NCBI RefSeq assembly: GCF_001007875.1
Contig: NZ_CP011412.1
Location: 2,294,001 to 2,358,000, forward strand
Origin: Sedimenticola thiotaurini
GTDB lineage: Bacteria; Pseudomonadota; Gammaproteobacteria; Chromatiales; Chromatiaceae
Direction: 5' to 3'
DNA: 64,000 nt
The notes beneath the pieces are model-generated. The model saw only the letters and a program-made list of their open reading frames with translations, did not search any database and was not told the DNA's origin. This document shows, one piece after another, positions 34,900 to 44,389 of the stretch (its first letter is position 1; the number at the start of each line of letters is the position of its first letter). The translations under genes and the position numbers were made by a program.

Positions 34900-35874
34900 T
34901 CAGGGCAGCAGTACGGTGGCACCGATGGTCTTTCTGGCCTCCAGCTCCCGATGTGCCTGTGCCACCTTGGCCAGCGGGTAGGCCTGACCGATCTTCACCT
35001 TGACCGCCCCCGACTGCACCACCTGGAACAGGTCATTGGCGCACCCATCCAGCAGTTCACGGTTACGGACGTAAGTAGCCAGGGTGGGACGCTGCAGGTA
35101 GAGAGAGCCTTTCTGGGCCAGCAGGCCGACGTTAAAATCGTTGATCGGCCCGGAGGCATTGCCGAAACTGACCAGGGTGCCGGTAGGACGCAGGGAGTCC
35201 AGCGAAGCGTGCAGGGTTGCCTGTCCGACCGAGTCATAGACAGCCGCCACCCCTTCACCACCGGTGATATCGCGTACTCTGGTGGCCACATCTTCCTGGG
35301 TATAGAGAATGGTGTGATGACAGCCCTGCTCCTGTGCCAGGCGAGCCTTCTCCGGACTGCCGACACAGCCGATCACCGTTACCCCCAGGTGGTTGGCCCA
35401 TTGAGTGAGCAGGGTGCCGACCCCACCGGCTGCCGCCATCACCAGGATGGTGTCGCCGGCCTGCACCGGGTAGGAGTTTTTCAGCAGATAACGGGCGGTC
35501 ATGCCCTGCAGCAGCATGGCGGCCGCAGTCTGGTCTTCAATGCCGTCCGGCAACTTAACCAGCTTGTCCGCCTCGATCAGCCGATCATGACAGTAGGAGC
35601 CGAGCGCCATGGCGTAGCCCACCCGGTCGCCGACACGGAACCCTTCAACACCCGGCCCGAGCGCCTCGATCACCCCGGCCCCTTCCATACCCAGGGTCTG
35701 GGGGAAACTGCCCACCGGGTAGAGCCCGGTGCGCTGATAGACATCGATGAAGTTGAGACCGATGGCGCTGTGCCGCAACCTGACCTGCCCCTCCGACGGC
35801 TCGCCGACAGATACAGAATCCAGGCTCAGGACTTCGGGTCCGCCATATTGATGGATACGGATTGCACTGTTCAC
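34900..35874 (-). CDS. Quinone oxidoreductase (zeta-crystallin type, MDR family)
   Basis: A 324-residue medium-chain dehydrogenase/reductase without zinc-ligand cysteines. The N-terminus reads IRIHQYGGPEVLSLDSVSV and the NADPH-binding motif is VMAAAGGVGTLLTQWANHLG. The segments HSAIGLNFIDVYQRTGLYP and LPDGIEDQTAAAMLLQGMTA are typical of Qor. It reduces quinones by one-electron transfer with NADPH. The start is GTG with GAGGAGG 5 bases upstream. An inverted repeat lies immediately before the ribosome-binding site. No operon partners are apparent. Confidence 0.92.
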   Translation of the reverse strand: MNSAIRIHQYGGPEVLSLDSVSVGEPSEGQVRLRHSAIGLNFIDVYQRTGLYPVGSFPQTLGMEGAGVIEALGPGVEGFRVGDRVGYAMALGSYCHDRLIEADKLVKLPDGIEDQTAAAMLLQGMTARYLLKNSYPVQAGDTILVMAAAGGVGTLLTQWANHLGVTVIGCVGSPEKARLAQEQGCHHTILYTQEDVATRVRDITGGEGVAAVYDSVGQATLHASLDSLRPTGTLVSFGNASGPINDFNVGLLAQKGSLYLQRPTLATYVRNRELLDGCANDLFQVVQSGAVKVKIGQAYPLAKVAQAHRELEARKTIGATVLLP

Positions 35875-35885
35875 GGGGCCTCCTC

Positions 35886-35916
35886 ACACTTGAACGGATC
35901 ACTTCCTTTCAAGTGT
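35886..35916 (-). promoter_or_regulatory. Inverted repeat ahead of the quinone oxidoreductase gene
   Basis: ACACTTGAA and TTCAAGTGT form a perfect 9-base inverted repeat with a 13-base gap, ending about 12 bases before the GTG start and just before the ribosome-binding site. It could be an operator for a dimeric repressor or an mRNA hairpin affecting translation. No regulator gene is adjacent. Confidence 0.45.
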
Positions 35917-35985
35917 AACCGGATTGGCCCCGTATGCCAGCAAATCCCAGGGTAATGATGTCAGGGGAACAGGCAGTGGTGGAGA

Positions 35986-36714
35986 CTATTCGGAGGCGGC
36001 AATAATCTCCGCCTTGACCGCATCCAGATCCTTGTGGCGAACATCCTTGCCTTTCACCAGATAGACCACGCAGCGACTGATGTTCTTGGCATGACTGCCG
36101 ACCCGCTCCATGGCCCGCAATCCCAGCACCACGTCCACGATATGCCCTACGCTGCGGGCATCTTCCATCATAAAAGTGGAGAGGCGACGCAGAGCGGAGC
36201 GGAAATCTTCCGAGACCTGGTCGTCACGTCGGATCACATCCAGCGCCAGTTCAAGGTCCAGGTTATCGAAGGCATTTACCGAATCGTCCACCATGACATT
36301 GACATAGGCGGCCATTTTATTCAGGTCATCCAGCAGCCGGCTGTTGGGTGGACTCACGTCCCCATCATAGAAACGGATGGTCAGACGGGCCAGGCGGCGT
36401 GCCTGGTCACCGATCCGTTCCAGGTCGGCAACGATCTTTGCCACGCTCATGATTTCACGCAGATCGCGGGCCACCGGCTGACGCTTGGCAATCAGCCGAA
36501 TGATCTCTTCATCGGCCTGTACATCCAGTTCGTCGATCTCCCGGTCGCTGACAATCACGCTGCCAGCCAACTCCACATCCTCGTCCTCCAGCGACTGGGC
36601 GGCTTCCCTGACCTGTTTGCAGGCCAGGTCCTTGATCCGGATCACCAGCTGATGCAGATGATTCAGTTCGTTGTTATAGCTGGTGACAATGTGGCCATCG
36701 GTCATCTCATTCAT
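35986..36714 (-). CDS. phoU: PhoU, phosphate signalling and transport regulator
   Basis: A 242-residue helical protein with the duplicated three-helix PhoU pattern: LAGSVIVSDREIDELDVQAD, IIRLIAKRQPVARDLREIMS and MERVGSHAKNISRCVVYLVK. The metal-binding D/E-rich segments are preserved. PhoU connects the PstSCAB transporter to PhoR and shuts down PhoB signalling when phosphate is plentiful. It starts 3 bases after pstB and is the last gene of the visible pst operon. Confidence 0.96.
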   Translation of the reverse strand: MNEMTDGHIVTSYNNELNHLHQLVIRIKDLACKQVREAAQSLEDEDVELAGSVIVSDREIDELDVQADEEIIRLIAKRQPVARDLREIMSVAKIVADLERIGDQARRLARLTIRFYDGDVSPPNSRLLDDLNKMAAYVNVMVDDSVNAFDNLDLELALDVIRRDDQVSEDFRSALRRLSTFMMEDARSVGHIVDVVLGLRAMERVGSHAKNISRCVVYLVKGKDVRHKDLDAVKAEIIAASE

Positions 36715-36717
36715 ACC

Positions 36718-37602
36718 TTATCCAAATCTTCCGGTGATGTAGTCTTCCGTCAGGCGGTGACGGGGATTGGTGAAAATATCATCGGTCTTGCCCACTTCGA
36801 CCAACTCACCCAGGTGGAAATAGGCGGTACGCTGGGAGACCCGCGCCGCCTGCTGCATGGAGTGGGTCACGATGGCGATGGTGTACTGCTCCCGCAGTTC
36901 ATCAATCAGCTCTTCCACCCGGGCAGTGGCGATCGGGTCCAGCGCTGAACAGGGCTCATCCATCAGGATCACTTCCGGGGCAACCGCTATGGTGCGAGCG
37001 ATACAGAGGCGCTGCTGCTGACCGCCTGAGAGGCCGGTACCCACTTCATCCAGTCGATCCTTTACTTCATCCCACAGACCGGCCTTCAGCAGGGACTGCT
37101 CAACGATCTCGTCCAGCTCGCTCTTGCTGCTGGTCAAACCATGGATGCGCGGTCCGTAGGCCACGTTGTCATAGATCGACTTGGGGAACGGGTTGGGTTT
37201 CTGGAACACCATGCCCACCTGGGCACGCAGCGGCACCACATCCAGGCCACTGGCGTAGATATCCTGGTCATCCAGTTTGATTTCACCTTCTACACGGCAG
37301 ATATCGATGGTGTCATTCATACGATTCATACAGCGCAGGAAGGTGGACTTGCCACAGCCGGACGGGCCGATCATGGCGATCACCTCGTTCTTGCCGATAT
37401 CCAGGCTGACGTTGTTGATCGCCAGTTTCTCCCCGTAGTAGACATTGACGTTACGGGCAGTCATACGGGGCTCGGCCGCGGTGATATCACCCACAGTACC
37501 GTTGATGGCCCGGGACTCATCTTCAACCGGGCTGAAACCCGCGGTAATGACGCCCGCCGGAACGGTCGCGGTACCCAAGGTGTTAGGCGTTACACTTAGC
37601 AT
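36718..37602 (-). CDS. pstB: PstB, phosphate ABC transporter ATPase
   Basis: A 294-residue ATPase. Start at ATG 37602 is chosen because AGGAG is 7 bases upstream. Walker A is [14 protein letters not shown], the signature is [17 protein letters not shown], and Walker B is [15 protein letters not shown]. About 45 residues ([20 protein letters not shown] and onward) precede the ABC domain, an extension compared with the 257-residue enterobacterial PstB. It hydrolyses ATP for high-affinity phosphate import through PstCA. It lies between pstA and phoU. Confidence 0.96.
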   Translation of the reverse strand: MLSVTPNTLGTATVPAGVITAGFSPVEDESRAINGTVGDITAAEPRMTARNVNVYYGEKLAINNVSLDIGKNEVIAMIGPSGCGKSTFLRCMNRMNDTIDICRVEGEIKLDDQDIYASGLDVVPLRAQVGMVFQKPNPFPKSIYDNVAYGPRIHGLTSSKSELDEIVEQSLLKAGLWDEVKDRLDEVGTGLSGGQQQRLCIARTIAVAPEVILMDEPCSALDPIATARVEELIDELREQYTIAIVTHSMQQAARVSQRTAYFHLGELVEVGKTDDIFTNPRHRLTEDYITGRFG

Positions 37603-37678
37603 GTCATCACTCCTGTTCTGCATTCAGCTCTCTGTTCTTCCACTTAACTTGTTAACCGTTTGACTGGACCGGTGGCTC

Positions 37679-38977
37679 TCACCAGCGGCGCTCAAACCGC
37701 TTGCGCAGCAGTACGGCAATCAGATTCATCAAAACCAAGAAACCCAACAGCACCATGATGGCGGCCGAGGTTTTCTCCATAAAGGCGCGTTCCGGACTGT
37801 CTGCCCAGAGGAAAATCTGTACCGGCAGGACGGTGGAGGGATCCAGCGCCCCGCCGGGAATATCCACGATAAAGGCCACCATGCCGATCATCAGCAGCGG
37901 GGCGCTCTCACCCAAGGCCTGGGCCATACCGATAATGGTGCCGGTCAGCATGCCGGGCATGGCCAGGGGCAGCACATGGTGAAACACCATCTGCATGCGC
38001 GAAGCGCCAATACCCAGCGCCGCTTCGCGGATCGATGGCGGTACCGATTTCAGCGCCGCTCGGCTGGCAATAATAATGGTGGGCAGGGTCATCAGGGTGA
38101 GTACCATGCCGCCCACCAGCGGGGCCGAGCGGGGTAGTCCGAAAAAGTTGATAAACACCGCCAGACCCAGCAGACCAAACACGATGGAGGGCACCGCGGC
38201 CAGGTTATTGATATTCACCTCGACCAGGTCGGTCCAGCGGTTACGGGGCGCGAACTCCTCCAGGTAGACTGCCGCCGCCACCCCGATCGGGAACGACAAC
38301 AGCAGGGTGACCACCAGAGTGTAGAGTGAACCCATCACCGCGCCGCCGATACCGGCCAGCTCCGGCTCCCGAGAATCTCCCCCGGTCAGGAAGGTGGTGT
38401 TGAAGTGCCGTTCGATGCGCCCCGACGCTTCCAGCTGCTCAACCCAACCCACCACCTGGTCGTTGAGACGTCGTTCCGACTCGGGCACCGTGCGATCGAT
38501 GCGTCCCTTGATGAGCATGTCAATATCATCATCCGCCGGTACCCAGAGCGACTCGCTGGTTCCGATCAGGTCCGGATTTTCCATCACCCGGCTGCGCAGC
38601 ATGAGCGCTGCACCGCTGCTCACCATGCCGTAGAGATCACGCTTTTCACCCCGCTTGGTCACGTCGGGATAGAGCTCCCGCAGGGACGCCTTAACCAGGG
38701 CCGCATAATTGGCCGACGAAAGCGTGGCCACATCCCGCTCGCCAGACGGATCGATCACCTCCTGGCGGTATTCGATATCCAGCAGAATCCGGGTCTGCTG
38801 GAAAGCGCTGTAGCCATTGCTGATGATGTCCAGAAACATCAGGCCGACAAACAGCAAGCCCAGGGTTACCGCACCCAGCCCGACGCGGCGAAAGCGCCGC
38901 TCACGCCGGTAACGCTTGTTCAACGTTGCATTCACCCGGTCCATGGTCCGGCTCTGGTTTTTAGTTGAATCAGTCAT
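37679..38977 (-). CDS. pstA: PstA, phosphate ABC transporter permease (long form)
   Basis: A 432-residue permease, longer than the roughly 296-residue E. coli form. The extra part is a periplasmic region between the first helix (about 32-52) and the transport domain. The permease core carries FPIGVAAAVYLEEFAPRNRW, VEVNINNLAAVPSIVFGLLG and the ABC-docking loop REAALGIGASRMQMVFHHVL. It forms the phosphate channel with PstC. The start overlaps the pstC stop by 8 bases. Long PstA/PstC pairs are common in gammaproteobacteria. Confidence 0.95.
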   Translation of the reverse strand: MTDSTKNQSRTMDRVNATLNKRYRRERRFRRVGLGAVTLGLLFVGLMFLDIISNGYSAFQQTRILLDIEYRQEVIDPSGERDVATLSSANYAALVKASLRELYPDVTKRGEKRDLYGMVSSGAALMLRSRVMENPDLIGTSESLWVPADDDIDMLIKGRIDRTVPESERRLNDQVVGWVEQLEASGRIERHFNTTFLTGGDSREPELAGIGGAVMGSLYTLVVTLLLSFPIGVAAAVYLEEFAPRNRWTDLVEVNINNLAAVPSIVFGLLGLAVFINFFGLPRSAPLVGGMVLTLMTLPTIIIASRAALKSVPPSIREAALGIGASRMQMVFHHVLPLAMPGMLTGTIIGMAQALGESAPLLMIGMVAFIVDIPGGALDPSTVLPVQIFLWADSPERAFMEKTSAAIMVLLGFLVLMNLIAVLLRKRFERRW

Positions 38978-40358
38978 ACGCTTCCCGATATTTTCTCACG
39001 ACGTGCAGGGCAACCACATTGAGCACCAGGGTGATCACAAACAGCACCAGACCCAGGGCAAACGCCGCCAGCGTCTTGGGACTGTCAAACTCCTGGTCAC
39101 CCACCAGCAGGGTCACGATCTGAACCGTTACGGTGGTGACGCTCTGCAGCGGATTGGCGGTCAGGTTGGCCGACAGCCCGGCTGCCATCACCACAATCAT
39201 GGTCTCACCGATGGCCCGGGAGACCGCCAGCAGAATGCCGCCCACAATACCCGGCAGTGCCGCAGGCAGGATCACCTTCAACACCGTCTCGGAGCGGGTG
39301 GCACCAATGCCCAGTGAGGCATCCCGCATGCTCTGGGGAACCGCGTTGATCACGTCGTCCGACAGAGATGAGATGAATGGAATAATCATGATGCCCATCA
39401 CCAGGCCGGCCGCCAGGGCGCTCTCGGAAGAGACATCCAGGCCAAGCAGCGAACCGTTGTTGCGGATGAACGGAGCCACGGTGAGTGCGGCGAAGAAGCC
39501 ATACACCACCGTGGGAATACCGGCCAGGATCTCCAGCAGCGGCTTGGCGTAGGCCCGGAAATGGGAGCCCGCATATTCGGACAGGTAGATGGCGGACATC
39601 AGCCCGATCGGTACGGCCACCAGCATGGCGATCAGGGCGATCAGCAGGGTACCGGCAAACAGCGGTATGACACCGAAGGCACCGGACGATCCGACCTGGT
39701 CTTCCCGGATAGCCATCTGGGGACTCCAATCCAGTCCGAACAGAAAGTCGGTGATGGGGATAATCTCGAAAAACCGGATCGCTTCAAACAGTACCGACAG
39801 CACGATACCCAGGGTGGTGAAGATGGCGATGGTCGAACAACCGATCAGCAGCCACTTGATCACCGCCTCCACCCGGTTGCGCGCCCTGAAGCCGGGTGAA
39901 ATCATCCGCCACCCCAATGCCAGTCCGGCCAGTGCCAGGCTCAACACCACCACGATGGATGCTGCAGAACCGGTCTGTTGCAGACGCTGGTAATGGGCTG
40001 CCGCCTGCTCCATGGCGGGGTTGACCTCGCTGGAGACAATATTGCCCTGGGCGAGATTCTGAATATCGTTAATAACCAGGCTCAACTGCGCATCCGGCAG
40101 TGTGCGCACCGCTTCAGGCAGGTCCGCCACCACCAGATCCCGAATGACACTGGATTGCAGTGAGACCCACAGGAAGAGAACCAGCAGGGCCGGCAAGCCG
40201 CACCAGATGGCGGTAAAAAAGCCGTAATAGGAGGGCAGCGAGTGAAGATTGCGTACACCGCCACGTCCGCCCGCCAGACGCAGGGAGCGGTGCAGACCCA
40301 GCCGGTAGGCCAGGGCCATCAGACCCATCAGTATCAAAATCAGGAAGGTGTTAGACAT
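38970..40358 (-). CDS. pstC: PstC, phosphate ABC transporter permease (long form)
   Basis: A 462-residue permease, again longer than the E. coli form, with an N-terminal pair of helices around a periplasmic segment. The transport domain includes VPIGLMSAIYLSEYAGSHFR, LLEILAGIPTVVYGFFAALT and the docking loop MRDASLGIGATRSETVLKVI. It pairs with PstA as the membrane channel. It follows pstS after a 120-base gap that contains a strong hairpin. Confidence 0.95.
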   Translation of the reverse strand: MSNTFLILILMGLMALAYRLGLHRSLRLAGGRGGVRNLHSLPSYYGFFTAIWCGLPALLVLFLWVSLQSSVIRDLVVADLPEAVRTLPDAQLSLVINDIQNLAQGNIVSSEVNPAMEQAAAHYQRLQQTGSAASIVVVLSLALAGLALGWRMISPGFRARNRVEAVIKWLLIGCSTIAIFTTLGIVLSVLFEAIRFFEIIPITDFLFGLDWSPQMAIREDQVGSSGAFGVIPLFAGTLLIALIAMLVAVPIGLMSAIYLSEYAGSHFRAYAKPLLEILAGIPTVVYGFFAALTVAPFIRNNGSLLGLDVSSESALAAGLVMGIMIIPFISSLSDDVINAVPQSMRDASLGIGATRSETVLKVILPAALPGIVGGILLAVSRAIGETMIVVMAAGLSANLTANPLQSVTTVTVQIVTLLVGDQEFDSPKTLAAFALGLVLFVITLVLNVVALHVVRKYREAYD

Positions 40359-40399
40359 AAGGCTTCTAGTGCAGTGACTTCCGGTTCGTGAACGACAAC

Positions 40400-40427
40400 C
40401 CCCTCTCCCGAAATACCGGGAGAGGGG
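40400..40427 (-). terminator. Hairpin between pstS and pstC (attenuator or mRNA stabiliser)
   Basis: A perfect 11-base inverted repeat, CCCCTCTCCCG and CGGGAGAGGGG with a 6-base loop, lies about 55 bases after the pstS stop. It has no U-run on the pstS strand, so it is more likely a 3' stabiliser giving excess PstS than a full terminator. Confidence 0.6.
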
Positions 40428-40481
40428 CTTATCCGGTTACCCTATTCCTTGCGGAAACAACGGGCCGGGAACCAGGCTGGT

Positions 40482-41531
40482 TTACTTGGGAAGCTGCAGG
40501 ATATTCAGCCCTTTCACATCCGCCGCAAACTGGCTGCGCTCCTGGGTCGGCATCGGGATCATGCCCTTGTCCACCAGGTAGCCCTCTTCACCCCACGCTT
40601 TGTCGCTGGTGAATTCGGCCAGATACTCCTTGATACCGGGAATCTTACCCACGTGCGCTTTCTTCACATAGAAGTAGAGCGGGCGGGAGACCGGGTAGCT
40701 GCCATCTGCGATTGCGTCAAACGTGGGGGAGACCCCATCAACCATTGAGCCCTGTACCTTGTCGGCGTTCTGATCCAGGAAGCTGAAGCCGAACACACCC
40801 AGCGCCTTCGGGTTGCTTTCCAGTTTCTGTACGATCAGGTTGTCATTTTCACCCGCTTCGATATAGGCGCCATCTTCACGGATGGTGTGACAGATACCTT
40901 TGTAAGCTTTTTTGTCTTTCTTTTTCATCGCCTTGATGAAGTCGAAAGTTTTACAGCCACCCTCCATGGCCAGTTCCACGAAGGCATCCCGGGTACCGGA
41001 AGTCGGGGGCGGGCCAAGCACCTCAATAGCGCTGTCGGGCAGGCTGGCGTTGACGTCCTTCCAGGTCTTATAGGGGTTATCGATCAGTTCACCGTTACCC
41101 TGCTCGCTCGGCACTTTTTTGGCCAGGGCCAGATAGATGTCACGACGGGTCAACTGCATCGGCGCGGCAGCCTTTGAGTTGGCTACCACAATACCGTCAT
41201 AACCGATCTTCACCTCGACAATATCGGTGACGCCGTTTTTCGCGCAGTTCTCAACCTCTGAACTCTTGATGCGACGGGAGGCGTTGGTGACATCGGGATG
41301 CTCCACACCAACACCGGCACAGAACAGCTTAAGTCCGCCACCGGAACCGGTGGATTCGATCTTCGGCGTCTTGAAAGCAGTGGTCTTGCCGAAGGTTTCT
41401 GCCACAACCGTTGCAAACGGATAGACCGTGGAAGAGCCCACGATAGAGATATAGTCACGGGATGCAGCCTGTGCGCTTGACGCCACGGCGGAAGCCAGAG
41501 CGGCTGCCAGGATAAGACGATTATTGATCAC
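40482..41531 (-). CDS. pstS: PstS, periplasmic phosphate-binding protein
   Basis: A 349-residue protein with a Sec signal peptide (LILAAALASAVASSAQA). The phosphate-binding motif SIVGSSTVYPFATVVAE, IESTGSGGGLKLF and LGPPPTSGTRDAFVELAM match the PstS family. It delivers phosphate to the PstCA permease. It is the first gene of the pst operon, and its upstream region carries PhoB-box repeats with a properly placed -10 element, so it should be strongly induced by phosphate starvation. Confidence 0.96.
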   Translation of the reverse strand: MINNRLILAAALASAVASSAQAASRDYISIVGSSTVYPFATVVAETFGKTTAFKTPKIESTGSGGGLKLFCAGVGVEHPDVTNASRRIKSSEVENCAKNGVTDIVEVKIGYDGIVVANSKAAAPMQLTRRDIYLALAKKVPSEQGNGELIDNPYKTWKDVNASLPDSAIEVLGPPPTSGTRDAFVELAMEGGCKTFDFIKAMKKKDKKAYKGICHTIREDGAYIEAGENDNLIVQKLESNPKALGVFGFSFLDQNADKVQGSMVDGVSPTFDAIADGSYPVSRPLYFYVKKAHVGKIPGIKEYLAEFTSDKAWGEEGYLVDKGMIPMPTQERSQFAADVKGLNILQLPK

Positions 41532-41578
41532 TGAGACCTCCAGGTCATTTGATAGTTGGTAGATTCAACCTGGGGAGA

Positions 41579-41634
41579 ATTATCAGGATGTTTTGTTACA
41601 GGAATCTTGGGTTAATGTTACAGGTCTGTGACAG
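41579..41634 (-). promoter_or_regulatory. PhoB boxes and promoter of pstS
   Basis: On the minus strand CTGTCACAGAC and CTGTAACATTA are adjacent 11-base repeats (41634-41613), matching the Pho box CTGTCATAWAWCTGTCAY. A third repeat, CTGTAACAAAA (41601-41591), lies exactly 22 bases further on, and TGATAAT (41585-41579) follows 5 bases later as the -10 box. The Pho box replaces a -35 element as in known PhoB-activated promoters. Confidence 0.8.
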
Positions 41635-41713
41635 TGCGGAACGGAAGGTTGGGGTGTGTGACAGGGATCTGTATCCGATCGACCGGACCGATCCCCCTCG
41701 CGCCTGACAGCTG

Positions 41714-43012
41714 TCAGGTGGCGACCCGTTCATGGGGAAAACGACAGGTGAACACGCTTCCCTTGCCGGGCTCGCTCTCCACCAGCAGCTGGCCATCGTG
41801 CCGGGTCAGTACGTGCTTGACAATCGCCAACCCCAGGCCGGTGCCACCACTCTCCCGGGAGCGACCCACGTCGACCCGGTAGAAGCGCTCCGTCAGGCGG
41901 GGGATATGCTCCGGGGCGATACCGATCCCACTGTCCGCAACCGAAAAACAGGGACCATTGCCGGACAGCCACCAGCGGATCTGAATCTCACCCCCGGCAG
42001 GGGTATAGCGCACGGCATTGAAGACCAGATTGGTGAAGGCGCTCTCCAGTTCATGGCCATTTCCCACCAGGCGCAGTCGGTCATCGGCATCCAGGCTGAT
42101 GCGATGCCCGTCGTCACCACTCAGTTGCCGGGCCGCTTCCAGAATGCCGCGCAGTATGGGATAGATCCCCACCACACCCTGCCCCTCATTGCTGGCCCGG
42201 GTCTCCAGCCGTGACAGCAACAGCAAGTCGTCCACGATCCGCTGCATGCGCACCGTCTGCACATGCATCTGGTTGAGAATCTGCTTCCAGGGCCCCAGGA
42301 ACGCTTCATCACTCTCCTGCATGGTCTCCACGTAGCCGTGCACCACGGTCAGCGGCGTACGGATCTCATGGGAGACGTTGGCAACGAAATCGCGCCGCAC
42401 AATCTCCAACTGGTGCAGCCGGGTAATATCCCGGGCCTGAAGTAAACGCTTACCTTTACCATAGGGGGCCACCCGCACTTCCAGGCTGATATTGGCGTTC
42501 ACCGGCGCCGGCATCTGCAGCGGCCGGGCATAATTGCCACCATGCAGGTAACTGAGAAAAATCGGATCGGCAATCAGATCATCGATCACCGCGCCCTTGT
42601 CCCGTTTTCGCTCCAGGCCGAAAAACTCCGCCGCCACACTGTTCCACCAATCCAGTTTGCCTTCGTCATTCAGCACCAGGGTGGCATCCGGCAGGGCACC
42701 GGTGGATTCAAGAAATCCGCTCAGCAGCCGGTTCAGCTTGCGCTTACGCTTCTGTCCACGGCCGGAGAGATCATCCACCCGGCGCATGACAGCCGACCAG
42801 ATACCGAACGGATGGGGACGCGGGTGACGTTTGGGTTTGACCAGCCAGCGGCTGAAACGGACCAGCTGGTAGAGATGCCAGCCGAAATAGAGCGTCAGGC
42901 CAGCCCAGATTACCGGGAGCAGCTGTCCAGCACCCAGGCCGACACTAATAAGCAGCAGGGCAAACAAACCGACCGCGATCAGTTCGCTCCGCCACGCCTC
43001 AGCGAGGCTCAT
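41714..43012 (-). CDS. phoR: PhoR, phosphate-responsive sensor histidine kinase
   Basis: A 432-residue kinase of normal length. Two N-terminal helices (about 10-45) without a large periplasmic loop are followed by a PAS domain ([20 protein letters not shown]), the phosphorylated-His box [20 protein letters not shown], and an ATPase domain with [30 protein letters not shown] and [14 protein letters not shown]. Together with PhoB, PhoU and Pst it controls the phosphate regulon. It overlaps phoB by 4 bases (ATGA). A small palindrome CCTGACAGCTGTCAGG spans its stop codon. Confidence 0.95.
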   Translation of the reverse strand: MSLAEAWRSELIAVGLFALLLISVGLGAGQLLPVIWAGLTLYFGWHLYQLVRFSRWLVKPKRHPRPHPFGIWSAVMRRVDDLSGRGQKRKRKLNRLLSGFLESTGALPDATLVLNDEGKLDWWNSVAAEFFGLERKRDKGAVIDDLIADPIFLSYLHGGNYARPLQMPAPVNANISLEVRVAPYGKGKRLLQARDITRLHQLEIVRRDFVANVSHEIRTPLTVVHGYVETMQESDEAFLGPWKQILNQMHVQTVRMQRIVDDLLLLSRLETRASNEGQGVVGIYPILRGILEAARQLSGDDGHRISLDADDRLRLVGNGHELESAFTNLVFNAVRYTPAGGEIQIRWWLSGNGPCFSVADSGIGIAPEHIPRLTERFYRVDVGRSRESGGTGLGLAIVKHVLTRHDGQLLVESEPGKGSVFTCRFPHERVAT

Positions 43013-43707
43013 CGAGTGGCAACCTGCTCCGAGAATCGATAACCGGCGCCACGGACCGTCTGGATCAGGCCATCCTTTTCGAACGGCTCAAGGGCCTGGC
43101 GCAGGCGCCGGATATGCACATCCACCGTGCGCTCTTCGATATAAACATTGGTACCCCACACCTTGTCCAACAGACGGGAACGACTGTAGACCTTCTCCCG
43201 GTGGGTCATGAAAAAGTGCAGCAACTTGAATTCGGTCGGCCCCAGTTCGATGGGACGATCACCCATGGTGACCCGATAGGAGACGGGATCGAGCCGGATG
43301 TCCCCGGCCAGCACCGCCTCCTCGGTAGCATGGGGTGCTACGCGGCGCAGAATCACCTTGATACGGGCCGCCAGCTCCTTGGGCGAGAATGGCTTGGTGA
43401 CATAATCTTCGGCACCGCACTCCAGCCCGCGGACCTTGTCATCCTCTTCGCCCCGGGCGGTCAGCATGATAACGGGGATATCGCGGGTTACCGGGTCCTG
43501 CTTCAGCTCGCGGGTGTACTCCACCCCACTGGTGCCCGGCAACATCCAGTCCATCAGGATCAGGTCCGGTGGTGTATCTGCCAGGTAAGCCTTTGCCTTG
43601 TCCACACTCTCCGCACCGATTACATCGTAACCGGACTGCTCGAGTACAAACTGGATCATGTCCCGCACTGCGGATTCATCTTCAACGACCAGGATCTTTG
43701 TGGCCAT
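43009..43707 (-). CDS. phoB: PhoB, phosphate regulon response regulator
   Basis: A 232-residue OmpR/PhoB-type regulator. Receiver residues are [27 protein letters not shown] (phosphoacceptor Asp) and [11 protein letters not shown]. The winged-helix output has [29 protein letters not shown] and [15 protein letters not shown]. It activates pst and other phosphate-starvation genes through Pho boxes, two of which are recognisable in this window. It heads the phoBR-pst block. Confidence 0.96.
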   Translation of the reverse strand: MATKILVVEDESAVRDMIQFVLEQSGYDVIGAESVDKAKAYLADTPPDLILMDWMLPGTSGVEYTRELKQDPVTRDIPVIMLTARGEEDDKVRGLECGAEDYVTKPFSPKELAARIKVILRRVAPHATEEAVLAGDIRLDPVSYRVTMGDRPIELGPTEFKLLHFFMTHREKVYSRSRLLDKVWGTNVYIEERTVDVHIRRLRQALEPFEKDGLIQTVRGAGYRFSEQVATR

Positions 43708-43776
43708 ATGCGTCGAACTGCCTTCTCTGATTTTCCAACTGACTATTGTGTTAAGTGCCTATTACACCGTCACAAC

Positions 43777-43794
43777 ATTACGGTTTGATGACAG
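43777..43794 (-). promoter_or_regulatory. Candidate PhoB box ahead of phoB
   Basis: Minus-strand CTGTCATCAAACCGTAAT resembles the Pho box: the first half is a perfect CTGTCAT, the second CCGTAAT is 11 bases on. TGTAAT lies about 10 bases downstream as a possible -10 element. It ends 70 bases before the phoB start and suggests autoregulation. Confidence 0.6.
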
Positions 43795-43837
43795 ATCGCG
43801 CGAGTCGCCTGACCGGACCAGAACGGTCAGTGAGCAG

Positions 43838-44170
43838 TTACCAACTGAACAGCACCCACTGGGGAATGGAGATATTGCCGGGACGCGCCTCTTCACGAAC
43901 ATCAAGCACGCCATCCCCATTGCTGTCCAGCAGGTAGTAGGGAGGGCCTGCAACCGGGGTGATCTTCACCATGTAGAGCCGACCACTGATGCGATACTCC
44001 TCGGTGGTTCCCTTGTCGCTTTCGATAATGGTCACTTCCGGCTCCAGCACCTCGCCGCTCTCCACCTGGGGCGGTATTTCCGGGGGCTGGGGCAGGGCAG
44101 CAGACTCCTGCGCCAAAACCGGCAATGGCGCCAGCAGCATGAACAGTGTGGCCAATAAAATCTTTTTCAT
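43838..44170 (-). CDS. DUF2782 family exported protein
   Basis: A 110-residue protein with a signal peptide (MKKILLATLFMLLAPLPVLA). The remainder, with VTIIESDKGTTEEYRISGRL, YMVKITPVAGPPYYLLDSNG and PQWVLFSW at the end, matches the DUF2782 pattern. The function is unknown; it is a small periplasmic protein conserved in gammaproteobacteria, often near polA or thrB. Here it lies upstream of phoB on the same strand, but the Pho box between them suggests separate control. Confidence 0.85.
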   Translation of the reverse strand: MKKILLATLFMLLAPLPVLAQESAALPQPPEIPPQVESGEVLEPEVTIIESDKGTTEEYRISGRLYMVKITPVAGPPYYLLDSNGDGVLDVREEARPGNISIPQWVLFSW

Positions 44171-44389
44171 CTTCTTCTCGTTTCCTTTTCCGGGCGATCT
44201 GCCCTACATCAATAGGTACCAGACAAACCCCACTATTTCTGAGATCGGAGTTCAAACACCAGCGATCGGCATCCGCTCCGGCCCGGTCGCAAACCCAGGA
44301 TAAAACTGACCGCTTCCCTATTTGATTCTAGCGTCCCTGCCACGATTTACCCAGACCGCCCCGCTGATCAGCACAGCACTGAAATCATA

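Noticed and set aside
41654-41664. A further Pho-box half (CTGTCACACAC, minus strand) upstream of the pstS boxes
   Set aside because: It is 30 bases from the first repeat, out of phase with the 11-base grid and unpaired.
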